Shown: one piece after another, positions 1-5,138 of the stretch
How positions within the stretch are numbered: position 1 is the first letter of the stretch
Layout: each line of letters begins with the position of its first letter
Source: JBBQRS01 sp038214535
Lineage (GTDB): Bacteria > Chloroflexota > Anaerolineae > CG2-30-64-16
Assembly (NCBI GenBank): GCA_038214535.1
Contig: JBBQRS010000190.1
Span: 1-5,138, forward strand
Length of the DNA: 5,138 nucleotides
Direction of reading: 5' to 3'
Position numbers and translations under genes: made by a program
Notes under the pieces: generated by a model
Seen by the model: the letters and a program-made list of their open reading frames with translations, nothing else
Told to the model about the DNA's origin: nothing
Databases searched by the model: none

Positions 1-110
1 GTCATCTCAGACACGCCGAATTTCCGGCTTAAGCATTCGATAGATACGACGCCGTCCTGTGATCCACCCAGGATATCAACGATTTGTGCGCGGCGTGCTT
101 CAGCAACCAT
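1..110 (-). CDS. DeoR-family transcriptional regulator, N-terminal fragment
   Basis: This is the start of a sugar-operon regulator that runs off the left edge; 36 full codons and part of the next are visible. The protein begins MVAEARRAQIVDIL and ends with KFGVSEM. This matches the DeoR-type winged-helix DNA-binding head, in which an 'AEeRRxxIlxlL' helix is followed by a 'LaxxFgVSexTIRRDL' recognition region; the window cuts just before the expected IRRDL. The stretch between the two helices (GGSQDGVVSIECLS) looks a residue or two longer than usual. The ATG at 108-110 is preceded by a strong GGGAGGGG ribosome-binding site, four bases upstream. Family members usually carry a C-terminal sugar-phosphate-sensing domain, which is not visible here. 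It is transcribed away from the transporter operon, so it is the likely local regulator of that operon and of itself (inference). The DNA-binding family is fairly sure; the effector is unknown. Confidence 0.88.
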   Translation of the reverse strand, partial: MVAEARRAQIVDILGGSQDGVVSIECLSRKFGVSEM

Positions 111-132
111 TTCACCCCTCCCAAAATACCCT

Positions 133-144
133 TTATGTGCATAA
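133..144. repeat. Short dyad TTATG-N2-CATAA in the regulator leader
   Basis: A 12-bp near-palindrome (TTATGTGCATAA, 5-bp arms around TG) lies just downstream of the predicted start point of the DeoR-family transcript. A bound protein here would block that transcript but not the divergent one, which fits an autoregulatory operator. Arms this short in AT-rich DNA can occur by chance, so this is only a candidate. Confidence 0.25.
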
Positions 145-154
145 TCGCCACTAC

Positions 155-194
155 GATACAGATTATAACACATATCCTGGGGTTTCCGTGTCAA
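155..194 (-). promoter_or_regulatory. Predicted promoter of the DeoR-family gene
   Basis: On the minus strand a perfect -10 box TATAAT lies at 162-167, preceded by TG plus one base (extended -10). A perfect TTGACA lies at 189-194. The spacer is 21 bp, longer than the 17 bp optimum, so the extended -10 probably carries much of the recognition. The predicted transcript starts near 155, giving a leader of about 45 nt before the ATG. These are sequence matches only. Confidence 0.6.
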
Positions 195-216
195 GTTTTG
201 TTCGCTATTGACAAGG
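186..216. promoter_or_regulatory. Candidate shared operator: inverted repeat over both -35 boxes
   Basis: CCgTGTCAA at 186-194 and TTGACAaGG at 208-216 form an inverted repeat with 9-bp arms, 8 of 9 positions matching, around a 13-bp centre. The inner six bases of each arm are the -35 boxes of the two divergent promoters. A dimeric or tetrameric regulator bound here would cover both. The symmetry may instead arise simply because both promoters use the consensus TTGACA; the matching CC/GG flanks are the only extra signal. Confidence 0.35.
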
Positions 217-243
217 CACAAACATTCTGCTAAAGTACTCCCG
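208..243 (+). promoter_or_regulatory. Predicted promoter of the transporter-hydrolase operon
   Basis: A perfect -35 box TTGACA lies at 208-213. After exactly 17 bp comes TAAAGT at 231-236 (4 of 6 matches to TATAAT), directly preceded by TG plus one base at 228-230, which makes it an extended -10. Transcription would begin near 243 and leave a leader of about 67 nt before the lipoprotein ATG. The leader holds a small inverted repeat (GAGAT 274-278, ATCTC 284-288, 5-nt loop) upstream of the ribosome-binding site. The promoter lies inside the only sizeable non-coding stretch before the first gene. Confidence 0.7.
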
Positions 244-309
244 TTAGAAGTTTCAGCCGTCGCTCTTACATTCGAGATAAACCATCTCACTTAGCAGAAG
301 GAGAATCTG

Positions 310-1716
310 ATGCCCACAATTGCCTCCCGTCGAGAGTTTCTAAGGCTTGCTACGTTAACCGGCGCCGGCGCAGCCATTGCCGCATGCGCCCCGGCAGCCG
401 CACCGACCCAGGCGCCCGCCGCGCCTGCCTCCGAACAGTCGTCCACGGAATCAACCGACGCTTCTGCGCCCGCGGCCGAAGCGGTTGAACTTAAAGTGCT
501 GGCCGAGAACTGGGGTGAGGTATACAACCAACTGATGTCCCTCATCGGCGACGACTATATGCAAGAGAACCCCAACATCAAGATCACGTGGGAGTTCGAC
601 CCTGAATGGCGCACCAAACTGACCACGCTTTTTGCCGCCAACACGCCGCCTGACCTGGCGTTTATGCGCGGCGACTTCCTGGCCGCGGTCGCCCCGAAAG
701 GCGTGCTGCTGAACCTGGATGACTATCTCGCGCAGGCGAATGTCAAGCGCGAGGACTTCATCCCGGCGCTCTACGACAGCAGCGTCTACGAAGGCAAGCT
801 CTATGCCATGCCGGGCGGCGCAGACGTCTGGTCGCTCTTTTACAACAAAGGCCTCTATGAGGCATCGGGCATTCCCTCAGACAGCGCGCCTAAAACGATC
901 TCCGAGTTTGGAGACGTATCCAAGAAGGTGCTCAAGAAAGCCGAAGATGGCAGCATCGAGCAGGCCTCACTGTGGTACACGACCGGGTGGATTCCGCAAT
1001 GGATCTTTGCGTTCGGCGGCCAACTTTACGATGAAACTTCCGGCAAGATCACGGCCAACGCGCCGAAGAACGTGGAAGCCTTCACTTTCCTCAAGAACTT
1101 CTGGCAGAGCATGGGTGACGTTGATCAGTTGACGGCGTTCGCCCAACGCCCCGGTCAACTGGATGCGGGCAATCCCTTCGCGACCGGCCAGAGTGTGCAC
1201 GTCTTCGATGGCTTCTGGTACTATGAGGCCATTGATCAGTATGCGCCCGATATCGAATACGGCGTCGGATACTGGCCGACCCCGAACGGCACGAAGGAAG
1301 AACAGAAGAACTGGATGATTGACGGTTGGAAATACTCGCTGCCCAAGGGGATCCCTCACGTAGATGAATCCTGGAACTTCATGCGCTACATGTTCGTGGA
1401 TAAGTCGGCCCATATGGGCTGCACCACGCTGAACGGACCGTGCATCGTGGCGCAGTTCCCGGAGTGGGTCTCGTGCATGCAGGATAAGATCGGGCAGGAT
1501 AACCGCATGTCGCCTTACCTCTCGGTCTTCACCGATCAGGCCACGACTGCCACCAAGTTCTTCCCTGTCATCGAAAATCAGGCGTTCTATAGCGATGAGC
1601 TAGTGCGTGTGTATGACCTGATGATTCGCGATCAGCTTACACCGCAAGCCGCGCTGGATGAAGTAACGACCAACGTCCAGGCAGATCTCGACAAGATCCG
1701 CTCCGGCGCAGCCTGA
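310..1716 (+). CDS. Carbohydrate ABC transporter substrate-binding lipoprotein (Tat signal)
   Basis: This is the extracytoplasmic solute-binding protein of a CUT1-type sugar importer (SBP_bac_1 / UgpB-MalE class), 468 aa, a normal length for the class. The N-terminus shows a twin-arginine motif (SRREFLRL, residues 6-13), a hydrophobic Ala/Gly segment and a lipobox IAAC, so Cys26 should be lipidated and the protein anchored to the outer face of the membrane. An Ala/Pro/Ser/Thr-rich linker (about 27-57) precedes the globular domain, which opens LKVLAENWGE and carries a typical PDLAFMRGD region at about 114-122. Many aromatic residues (Trp174, 223, 231, 303, 340) could stack on sugars. The C-terminal lobe has three cysteines, 371, 378 and 389, a possible disulfide. 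The start is set by AAGGAG at 298-303, six bases upstream. It ends with tandem stops TGA TAG. It is first in the operon, ahead of two permeases. The class is clear; the ligand cannot be read from sequence. Confidence 0.93.
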   Translation: MPTIASRREFLRLATLTGAGAAIAACAPAAAPTQAPAAPASEQSSTESTDASAPAAEAVELKVLAENWGEVYNQLMSLIGDDYMQENPNIKITWEFDPEWRTKLTTLFAANTPPDLAFMRGDFLAAVAPKGVLLNLDDYLAQANVKREDFIPALYDSSVYEGKLYAMPGGADVWSLFYNKGLYEASGIPSDSAPKTISEFGDVSKKVLKKAEDGSIEQASLWYTTGWIPQWIFAFGGQLYDETSGKITANAPKNVEAFTFLKNFWQSMGDVDQLTAFAQRPGQLDAGNPFATGQSVHVFDGFWYYEAIDQYAPDIEYGVGYWPTPNGTKEEQKNWMIDGWKYSLPKGIPHVDESWNFMRYMFVDKSAHMGCTTLNGPCIVAQFPEWVSCMQDKIGQDNRMSPYLSVFTDQATTATKFFPVIENQAFYSDELVRVYDLMIRDQLTPQAALDEVTTNVQADLDKIRSGAA

Positions 1717-1726
1717 TAGCCGGCTA
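1717..1726. repeat. 10-bp perfect palindrome after the lipoprotein stop
   Basis: TAGCCGGCTA is a perfect palindrome directly following the TGA stop; its first three bases are the second in-frame stop. It could form a short hairpin or part of a larger fold with the strong stem-loop at 1741-1783. No function is evident. Confidence 0.3.
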
Positions 1727-1740
1727 AGAGTTCACATATC

Positions 1741-1783
1741 ACGGGGCACAGCGCCAGGCTTCTAACTGCCGGCCGTGCCCCGT
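1741..1783 (+). promoter_or_regulatory. Strong intercistronic RNA hairpin
   Basis: ACGGGGCAC (1741-1749) is perfectly complementary to GTGCCCCGT (1775-1783). Inside, GCC/GGC (1753-1755 with 1771-1773) and GGC/GCC (1757-1759 with 1768-1770) can extend the stem, leaving an 8-nt loop. No run of T follows, so it is not a classical intrinsic terminator. Its place between the binding-protein gene and the permease genes resembles the hairpins that protect the upstream message in other binding-protein operons (for example malE-malF). A role in raising lipoprotein output relative to permeases is inferred; partial termination is the alternative. Confidence 0.55.
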
Positions 1784-1820
1784 AATGTCCCTCCATCTTG
1801 TCGGTTTCAGATCTAACCAC

Positions 1821-1824
1821 GAGG
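1821..1824 (+). promoter_or_regulatory. Ribosome-binding site fixing the first permease start
   Basis: GAGG lies five bases before the ATG at 1830. The earlier in-frame ATG at 1785 has no Shine-Dalgarno sequence and begins right after the right arm of the hairpin, in the non-coding linker. This decides the start in favour of 1830. Confidence 0.65.
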
Positions 1825-1829
1825 TCTAC

Positions 1830-2765
1830 ATGACTGCACTATCTTCCGCGGCGCCGCAACAGGTACGCCAAAAACGTCTCTCCCCTCGAGACAGGCGCAG
1901 CATCATTACGGGGTTGCTCTTCACCATGCCCTGGATCCTCGGAATGCTGATCTTCACGCTTTACCCGATCCTGGCATCTCTATACTATAGTTTCACCCAG
2001 TACGATATCGTCAGTGCACCGAAGTTCATTGGCCTCGAGAATTTCCGGGTCTTGTTCACGGAAGATCAGCAATATCACAAAGCCATCCAGAATACTGCAT
2101 TCTATGCGTTGCTTGCGATCCCTCTCGGTTTGTTGGTTTCATTCAGCGTCGCCCTCCTGCTGAACATGAAGGTCAAGGGTCTTGCCGTCTATCGCACCGT
2201 CTTTTATTTACCCAGCATTCTGCCTGAGATCGCCGCCGCCGTGTTGTGGATGTGGATCCTGAACACACAGTATGGCCTCCTGAACCAGACCCTGAAATTG
2301 GTCGGCATTAAATCCATCGGCTGGCTCACGAATCCCACGTGGACCAAACCATCGCTCATCCTGATCAGCCTGTGGGCCATGGGCAGCAGCCTGGTGATCT
2401 TCCTGGCGGCGTTGCAGGACATCCCCCAGCATCTTTACGAGGCCGCGGACATTGACGGCGCGACCCCGTGGCAAAAGACACTACGGATCACGGTGCCCAT
2501 GATCACGCCGACGATTTTCTTCAATCTTGTCCTGGGCGTCATCGGCGCGACGCAATACTTCACCACCGCGTTCGTCATCCTTGGCGCAGGCCCACTTGAA
2601 TCCACGCGGTTCTATATGTATCACCTCTATCAGAATGCCTTTCGATACTTCAAGATGGGCTATGCCAGCGCGATGGCCTTGCTGCTATTTCTGTTTGTCC
2701 TGTTAGTGACGATCATCTTGTTCAAAACATCGGGCAAGTGGGTCTATTATGAGCGAGGGAGATAA
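1830..2765 (+). CDS. Sugar ABC transporter permease, MalF/UgpA-like
   Basis: This is one of the two inner-membrane subunits that form the translocation channel of the CUT1 sugar importer, 311 aa. About six hydrophobic segments are visible (roughly residues 26-48, 88-112, 120-144, 174-196, 224-250 and 278-300). The first is preceded by a basic cytoplasmic tail (RQKRLSPRDRR). The sequence PWILGMLIFTLYPILASLYYSFTQYD is characteristic of MalF/UgpA-type permeases. The EAA loop that docks on the ATPase is intact: YEAADIDGATPWQKTLRI with Glu204, Asp209, Gly210 and, further on, Pro223. The start at 1830 is chosen because GAGG lies five bases upstream; a 15-residue upstream extension lacks support. 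The next permease begins 2 bp after the stop, so the two are surely co-translated partners. Confidence 0.93.
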   Translation: MTALSSAAPQQVRQKRLSPRDRRSIITGLLFTMPWILGMLIFTLYPILASLYYSFTQYDIVSAPKFIGLENFRVLFTEDQQYHKAIQNTAFYALLAIPLGLLVSFSVALLLNMKVKGLAVYRTVFYLPSILPEIAAAVLWMWILNTQYGLLNQTLKLVGIKSIGWLTNPTWTKPSLILISLWAMGSSLVIFLAALQDIPQHLYEAADIDGATPWQKTLRITVPMITPTIFFNLVLGVIGATQYFTTAFVILGAGPLESTRFYMYHLYQNAFRYFKMGYASAMALLLFLFVLLVTIILFKTSGKWVYYERGR

Positions 2766-2767
2766 GC

Positions 2768-3667
2768 ATGGAAGATACCCTGTCTGGTGAAACCATGCTC
2801 GAATCCGAGGCCAGGTACGCGACGGCCAAACGGCAGAAGCAAGTCCTCCACACGCTTAAACGCGTGTTTGTTTACGCGGCCCTGACTGCCCTGGCCATTG
2901 CCTTTTCCACACCGTTCATCTGGCTCATCTCGACGTCACTTAAGCTGCCCGCGCAACTCTTCAAGATTCCACCCCAGTGGATTCCAGACCCATTCGTCTG
3001 GTCGAATTACCATAAGGCCGTCACGACCATCCCGTTCTTTCTATACGCGAAGAACACGCTCTACATCGCGCTGTTCAATGTTATCGCGTCCGTTATTTCC
3101 TGTTCGATGGTCGCCTATGGTTTCAGCATCGTCCGCTGGCCGGGCCGTGACGCCCTGTTTTTGGTCGTCATTGCTACGTTAATGATTCCTTATGTGGTGC
3201 TGCTCATTCCCACTTTCATCATCTTCAAGAATTTGGGCTGGATCAACACGCCGAATCCGCTGACGATCCCTGCTTTGGCGGGCAACGCGTTCTTCATCTT
3301 CCTCCTGCGCCAGTTCTACATGACCATCCCGGAAGACCTGACGGACGCCGCGCGCATTGACGGGGCGAACGACCTGCAGATTTACTGGAATATCGCGCTA
3401 CGGCTTGCCCGGCCGGCGCTGATGGTTGTCGCGCTCTTCACCTTCATGTGGAACTGGAACGACTTCCTGGGGCCGCTCATCTACTTGAGTGACCAGTCGC
3501 AGCAAACGCTCGCCATCGGCCTTTACGGGTTCATTGGCCGCGCGGGGACACAGTGGGGGCCGTTGATGGCCGCCGCGACCATCATGATCGCGCCGATCAT
3601 CATCTTGTTCTTCTTTACCCAGAAGACCTTCATTCAGGGCATCACGTTGACCGGCATCAAAGGCTGA
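2768..3667 (+). CDS. Sugar ABC transporter permease, MalG/UgpE-like
   Basis: This is the second channel subunit of the same importer, 299 aa. A hydrophilic, basic N-terminus of about 30 residues precedes six hydrophobic segments (roughly 31-56, 94-120, 128-154, 164-183, 216-236 and 266-285). The EAA loop is present as LTDAARIDGANDLQIYWNIALRLARP, with Asp193 where Glu is usual, Asp198, Gly199, Ala200 and Pro217. The C-terminus FIQGITLTGIKG is the typical MalG-type ending that in the maltose system reaches into the ATPase. A GAGGGAG ribosome-binding site at 2755-2761, inside the end of the first permease gene, sits six bases before the ATG and supports this start over Met10. The gap to the preceding stop is only 2 bp. 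No ATP-binding subunit follows, so a shared MsiK/UgpC-type ATPase encoded elsewhere is expected (inference from the family). Confidence 0.93.
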   Translation: MEDTLSGETMLESEARYATAKRQKQVLHTLKRVFVYAALTALAIAFSTPFIWLISTSLKLPAQLFKIPPQWIPDPFVWSNYHKAVTTIPFFLYAKNTLYIALFNVIASVISCSMVAYGFSIVRWPGRDALFLVVIATLMIPYVVLLIPTFIIFKNLGWINTPNPLTIPALAGNAFFIFLLRQFYMTIPEDLTDAARIDGANDLQIYWNIALRLARPALMVVALFTFMWNWNDFLGPLIYLSDQSQQTLAIGLYGFIGRAGTQWGPLMAAATIMIAPIIILFFFTQKTFIQGITLTGIKG

Positions 3668-3718
3668 GCCTTCACTATATCTGCGTAAAGAATTGACTCA
3701 CGAGAAAGGACAGGCGAT

Positions 3719-5047
3719 ATGACCCACCCCGGCAAGATGGCGATGGCGCACGTGGACGCGAGCCGCACATTTCAAACCATTGACGGATTCGGCGTCAACA
3801 TCAACTCGCGCTACTGGGATAAGTGGCTGCTCCCGGCGATGGACCTGCTGGTCAACGACCTGGGCGCGACGCTTTATCGCGTGGATATCTGGGGGAAGTC
3901 CAACTGGCTGGATCCCGACGGCAGCATCGGACGCGCGGCCGCGTTAGATCCGACGCATCAGGCGGAAATCCTGGACGGCGATATCTTCCGGCGCGGCTGG
4001 GGCATGATGCGCTGGCTCAACGAGCACGGCATCCAACCCTATCTGACTGCGAGCGGCATCGTGCCTTCATGGATGCTGGGCGCGGACGGCAAGACACTCG
4101 CAGACTTCGATGGCTTCGCGGACATGATGACGACGATGTTGGATTGGGCGAAGCGCAAAGAGGGGCTGGATTTCACCCTGTTTGGCCCCCTCAATGAGAC
4201 GGACATCGGCGACCCCGAAGGGCCGACCGTCGGCGCGGAAGACTACACACGCGTCTGCGAGGTGCTCGATGCGAAGCTGCGAGAGCGCGAATTAGACGAT
4301 ATCAGGCTGGTCGTCGCCGAGCAAGCCCACTTCAACGCCAACTATCTCAAGCCGCTGGTTGCCAGCTTGCCCTTGAAAGACCGGATTGCGGTGTTCGGCC
4401 TGCATGATTACTTCGATATCCCGGAGGCGCTCTATCGGGAAGTTACCGATGTCGTCAAGAACAGCCGGCACGCGGGGAAATCTATCTGGATGACCGAGTT
4501 CGGCGACCTGGAGCAGAGCGGCGAACGGGAGTGGTACATCGCGTGGATTATGACGTCGCGGCTGTTCGATCAACTGGCGGCCGGCTTCAACGGCGCGCTG
4601 GTTTGGGACGCCTACGACAACTACCACGATCACAACGAATACTGGACGATCTACGGGCTGTTGCGCACGGGGCTTTATACGCATACCCCCAGGAAACGCT
4701 ATCACGCGATGAAGCAGATCTTCCGCTTCGTGCGGCCCGGCTTCTGCCGCGTGGCGATCGAGAACGACACGCCTGATTTGCGGTTGCTCGCCTTTGCCGA
4801 CGCCGACGGCAAACAGTTCACGGTGGTGGGCATCAACCAGGGCCAGATGCCTCTCCGGGTTATTGTTGACCTTAGCGGGCTGGACGAAACCGTCAGCCAG
4901 GAGGCGGTGAATTATTACCGCACTTCGGAGACGGAGAACTGCGCATTGGTCGAGCGGATGCCGGTGACCATCCAACACTGGCCTCACCGGGGCATTGACG
5001 TGTTCGCGCCGCCCGGGTCCATCTTCACCCTGACCAACGTCGCGTAA
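3719..5047 (+). CDS. Clan GH-A glycoside hydrolase, GH30-like, cytoplasmic
   Basis: This is a retaining glycosidase by architecture, 442 aa. An N-terminal FQTIDGFG strand (18-25) recalls GH30 enzymes. A TIM-barrel region follows, with GPLNE ending in Glu160, the expected acid/base preceded by the clan-typical Asn159. IWMTE ends in Glu260, the expected nucleophile. Between them LHDY (228-231) looks like the beta-6 His/Tyr region, and ALVWDAYD (293-300) fits beta-8. The C-terminal part (about 335-442: FVRPGFCRV, then LLAFADADGKQFTVVGINQ, YYRTSETENC and a PPGSIFTLTN ending) matches the beta-sandwich that GH30 proteins carry. There is no signal peptide or lipobox, so it should act in the cytoplasm on an imported oligosaccharide. 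AAAGGA at 3705-3710 supports the ATG at 3719, 51 bp after the permease. GH5 or GH39 relatives are alternatives; the substrate is unknown. Clan assignment is likely; the family is less sure. Confidence 0.78.
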   Translation: MTHPGKMAMAHVDASRTFQTIDGFGVNINSRYWDKWLLPAMDLLVNDLGATLYRVDIWGKSNWLDPDGSIGRAAALDPTHQAEILDGDIFRRGWGMMRWLNEHGIQPYLTASGIVPSWMLGADGKTLADFDGFADMMTTMLDWAKRKEGLDFTLFGPLNETDIGDPEGPTVGAEDYTRVCEVLDAKLRERELDDIRLVVAEQAHFNANYLKPLVASLPLKDRIAVFGLHDYFDIPEALYREVTDVVKNSRHAGKSIWMTEFGDLEQSGEREWYIAWIMTSRLFDQLAAGFNGALVWDAYDNYHDHNEYWTIYGLLRTGLYTHTPRKRYHAMKQIFRFVRPGFCRVAIENDTPDLRLLAFADADGKQFTVVGINQGQMPLRVIVDLSGLDETVSQEAVNYYRTSETENCALVERMPVTIQHWPHRGIDVFAPPGSIFTLTNVA

Positions 5048-5057
5048 GCCCACCGGC

Positions 5058-5123
5058 CCCTTTGTAGTGTCGGCTTCAGCCGGTAGGGAGCCGTACAACG
5101 GCTGAAGCCGGCACTACAAAGGG
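5058..5123. repeat. Long palindromic (REP/MITE-like) intergenic repeat
   Basis: Two 25-bp arms (5058-5082 and 5099-5123) are inverted copies with one mismatch, T5070 against G5111, which would be a G-U pair in RNA. They enclose a 16-nt loop. Each arm holds its own mini-dyad (CGGCTTCAGCCG on the left, CGGCTGAAGCCG on the right). The element begins 10 bp after the hydrolase stop. Dispersed elements with a GTAGTGCCGGCTTCAGCCG-type core are, from general knowledge, common between genes in Chloroflexota and some other phyla. As RNA it would be a very stable 3' stem-loop that could protect or end the operon message, but no T-tract follows on either strand. Confidence 0.75.
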
Positions 5124-5138
5124 CAAGACAAGATGAAC

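Noticed and set aside
967..1413. Minus-strand open frame opposite the binding protein
   Set aside because: It lies wholly inside the lipoprotein gene, shows no recognisable domain, and is explained as a shadow frame.
169..1740. Shared 8-mer CACATATC at 169-176 and 1733-1740 as a regulatory direct repeat
   Set aside because: A single AT-rich 8-mer match without symmetric context is compatible with chance.
1785..1829. Upstream start for the first permease at 1785
   Set aside because: No ribosome-binding site, the ATG follows the hairpin arm directly, and the extra 15 residues do not resemble a permease N-terminus; the ATG at 1830 has GAGG.
3693..3721. TTGACT as an internal -35 box ahead of the hydrolase
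   Set aside because: No acceptable -10 hexamer lies about 17 bp downstream; that position falls on the start codon itself.
4292..5098. Long minus-strand open frame opposite the hydrolase (268 codons)
   Set aside because: It lies antisense to a well-supported gene, its translation is Arg/Val/Gly-rich low-information sequence with no recognisable motif, and GC-rich genes commonly leave the opposite frame open.
5058..5123. Calling the terminal palindrome a Rho-independent terminator
   Set aside because: The stem is long and stable but no U-tract follows in either direction, so it is recorded as a repeat instead.
5133..5138. ATG AAC at the right edge as the start of a further gene
   Set aside because: Only two codons are visible and the nearest purine-rich stretch (AAAGGG, 5118-5123) belongs to the repeat arm; it cannot be judged from this window.

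Overview
The window looks like a piece of a Chloroflexota (Anaerolineae/Caldilineae-like) genome. This is an inference from three things: the style of the Tat-type lipoprotein signal (SRREFLRL followed by an IAAC lipobox and an Ala/Pro/Ser-rich linker), the moderately GC-rich coding sequence, and the palindromic 'GTAGTG(C/T)CGGCTTCAGCCG' intergenic repeat. No marker gene fixes the taxon.

Layout: the left edge holds the first 36 codons of a DeoR-family transcriptional regulator on the minus strand. A 199-bp divergent control region (111-309) follows, with a convincing sigma70-type promoter in each direction. The two TTGACA -35 boxes form an inverted repeat. On the plus strand four genes then run head to tail: a Tat-exported carbohydrate-binding lipoprotein (310-1716), an intercistronic region with a 10-bp palindrome and a strong hairpin, two CUT1-type (MalF/MalG-like) permeases separated by 2 bp (1830-2765 and 2768-3667), and a cytoplasmic clan GH-A glycoside hydrolase of GH30-like architecture (3719-5047). 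The window ends with a 25-bp-arm inverted repeat (5058-5123) just behind the hydrolase.

Working model: the lipoprotein captures an oligosaccharide outside the cell and the permease pair imports it. Power must come from an ATPase encoded elsewhere, since none is present here. The hydrolase has no signal peptide and probably cleaves the imported glycoside inside the cell. The divergent DeoR-type regulator probably responds to a phosphorylated catabolite and controls both promoters through the shared region. The sugar cannot be named from sequence alone.

The operon type is well known. The less ordinary items are the hydrolase, which carries deviant GH30 motifs and appears cytosolic, the paired -35/operator dyad, the hairpin that may set lipoprotein-to-permease stoichiometry, and the terminal palindromic repeat. 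I see no CRISPR array, rRNA or tRNA gene, transposase or toxin/defence system.
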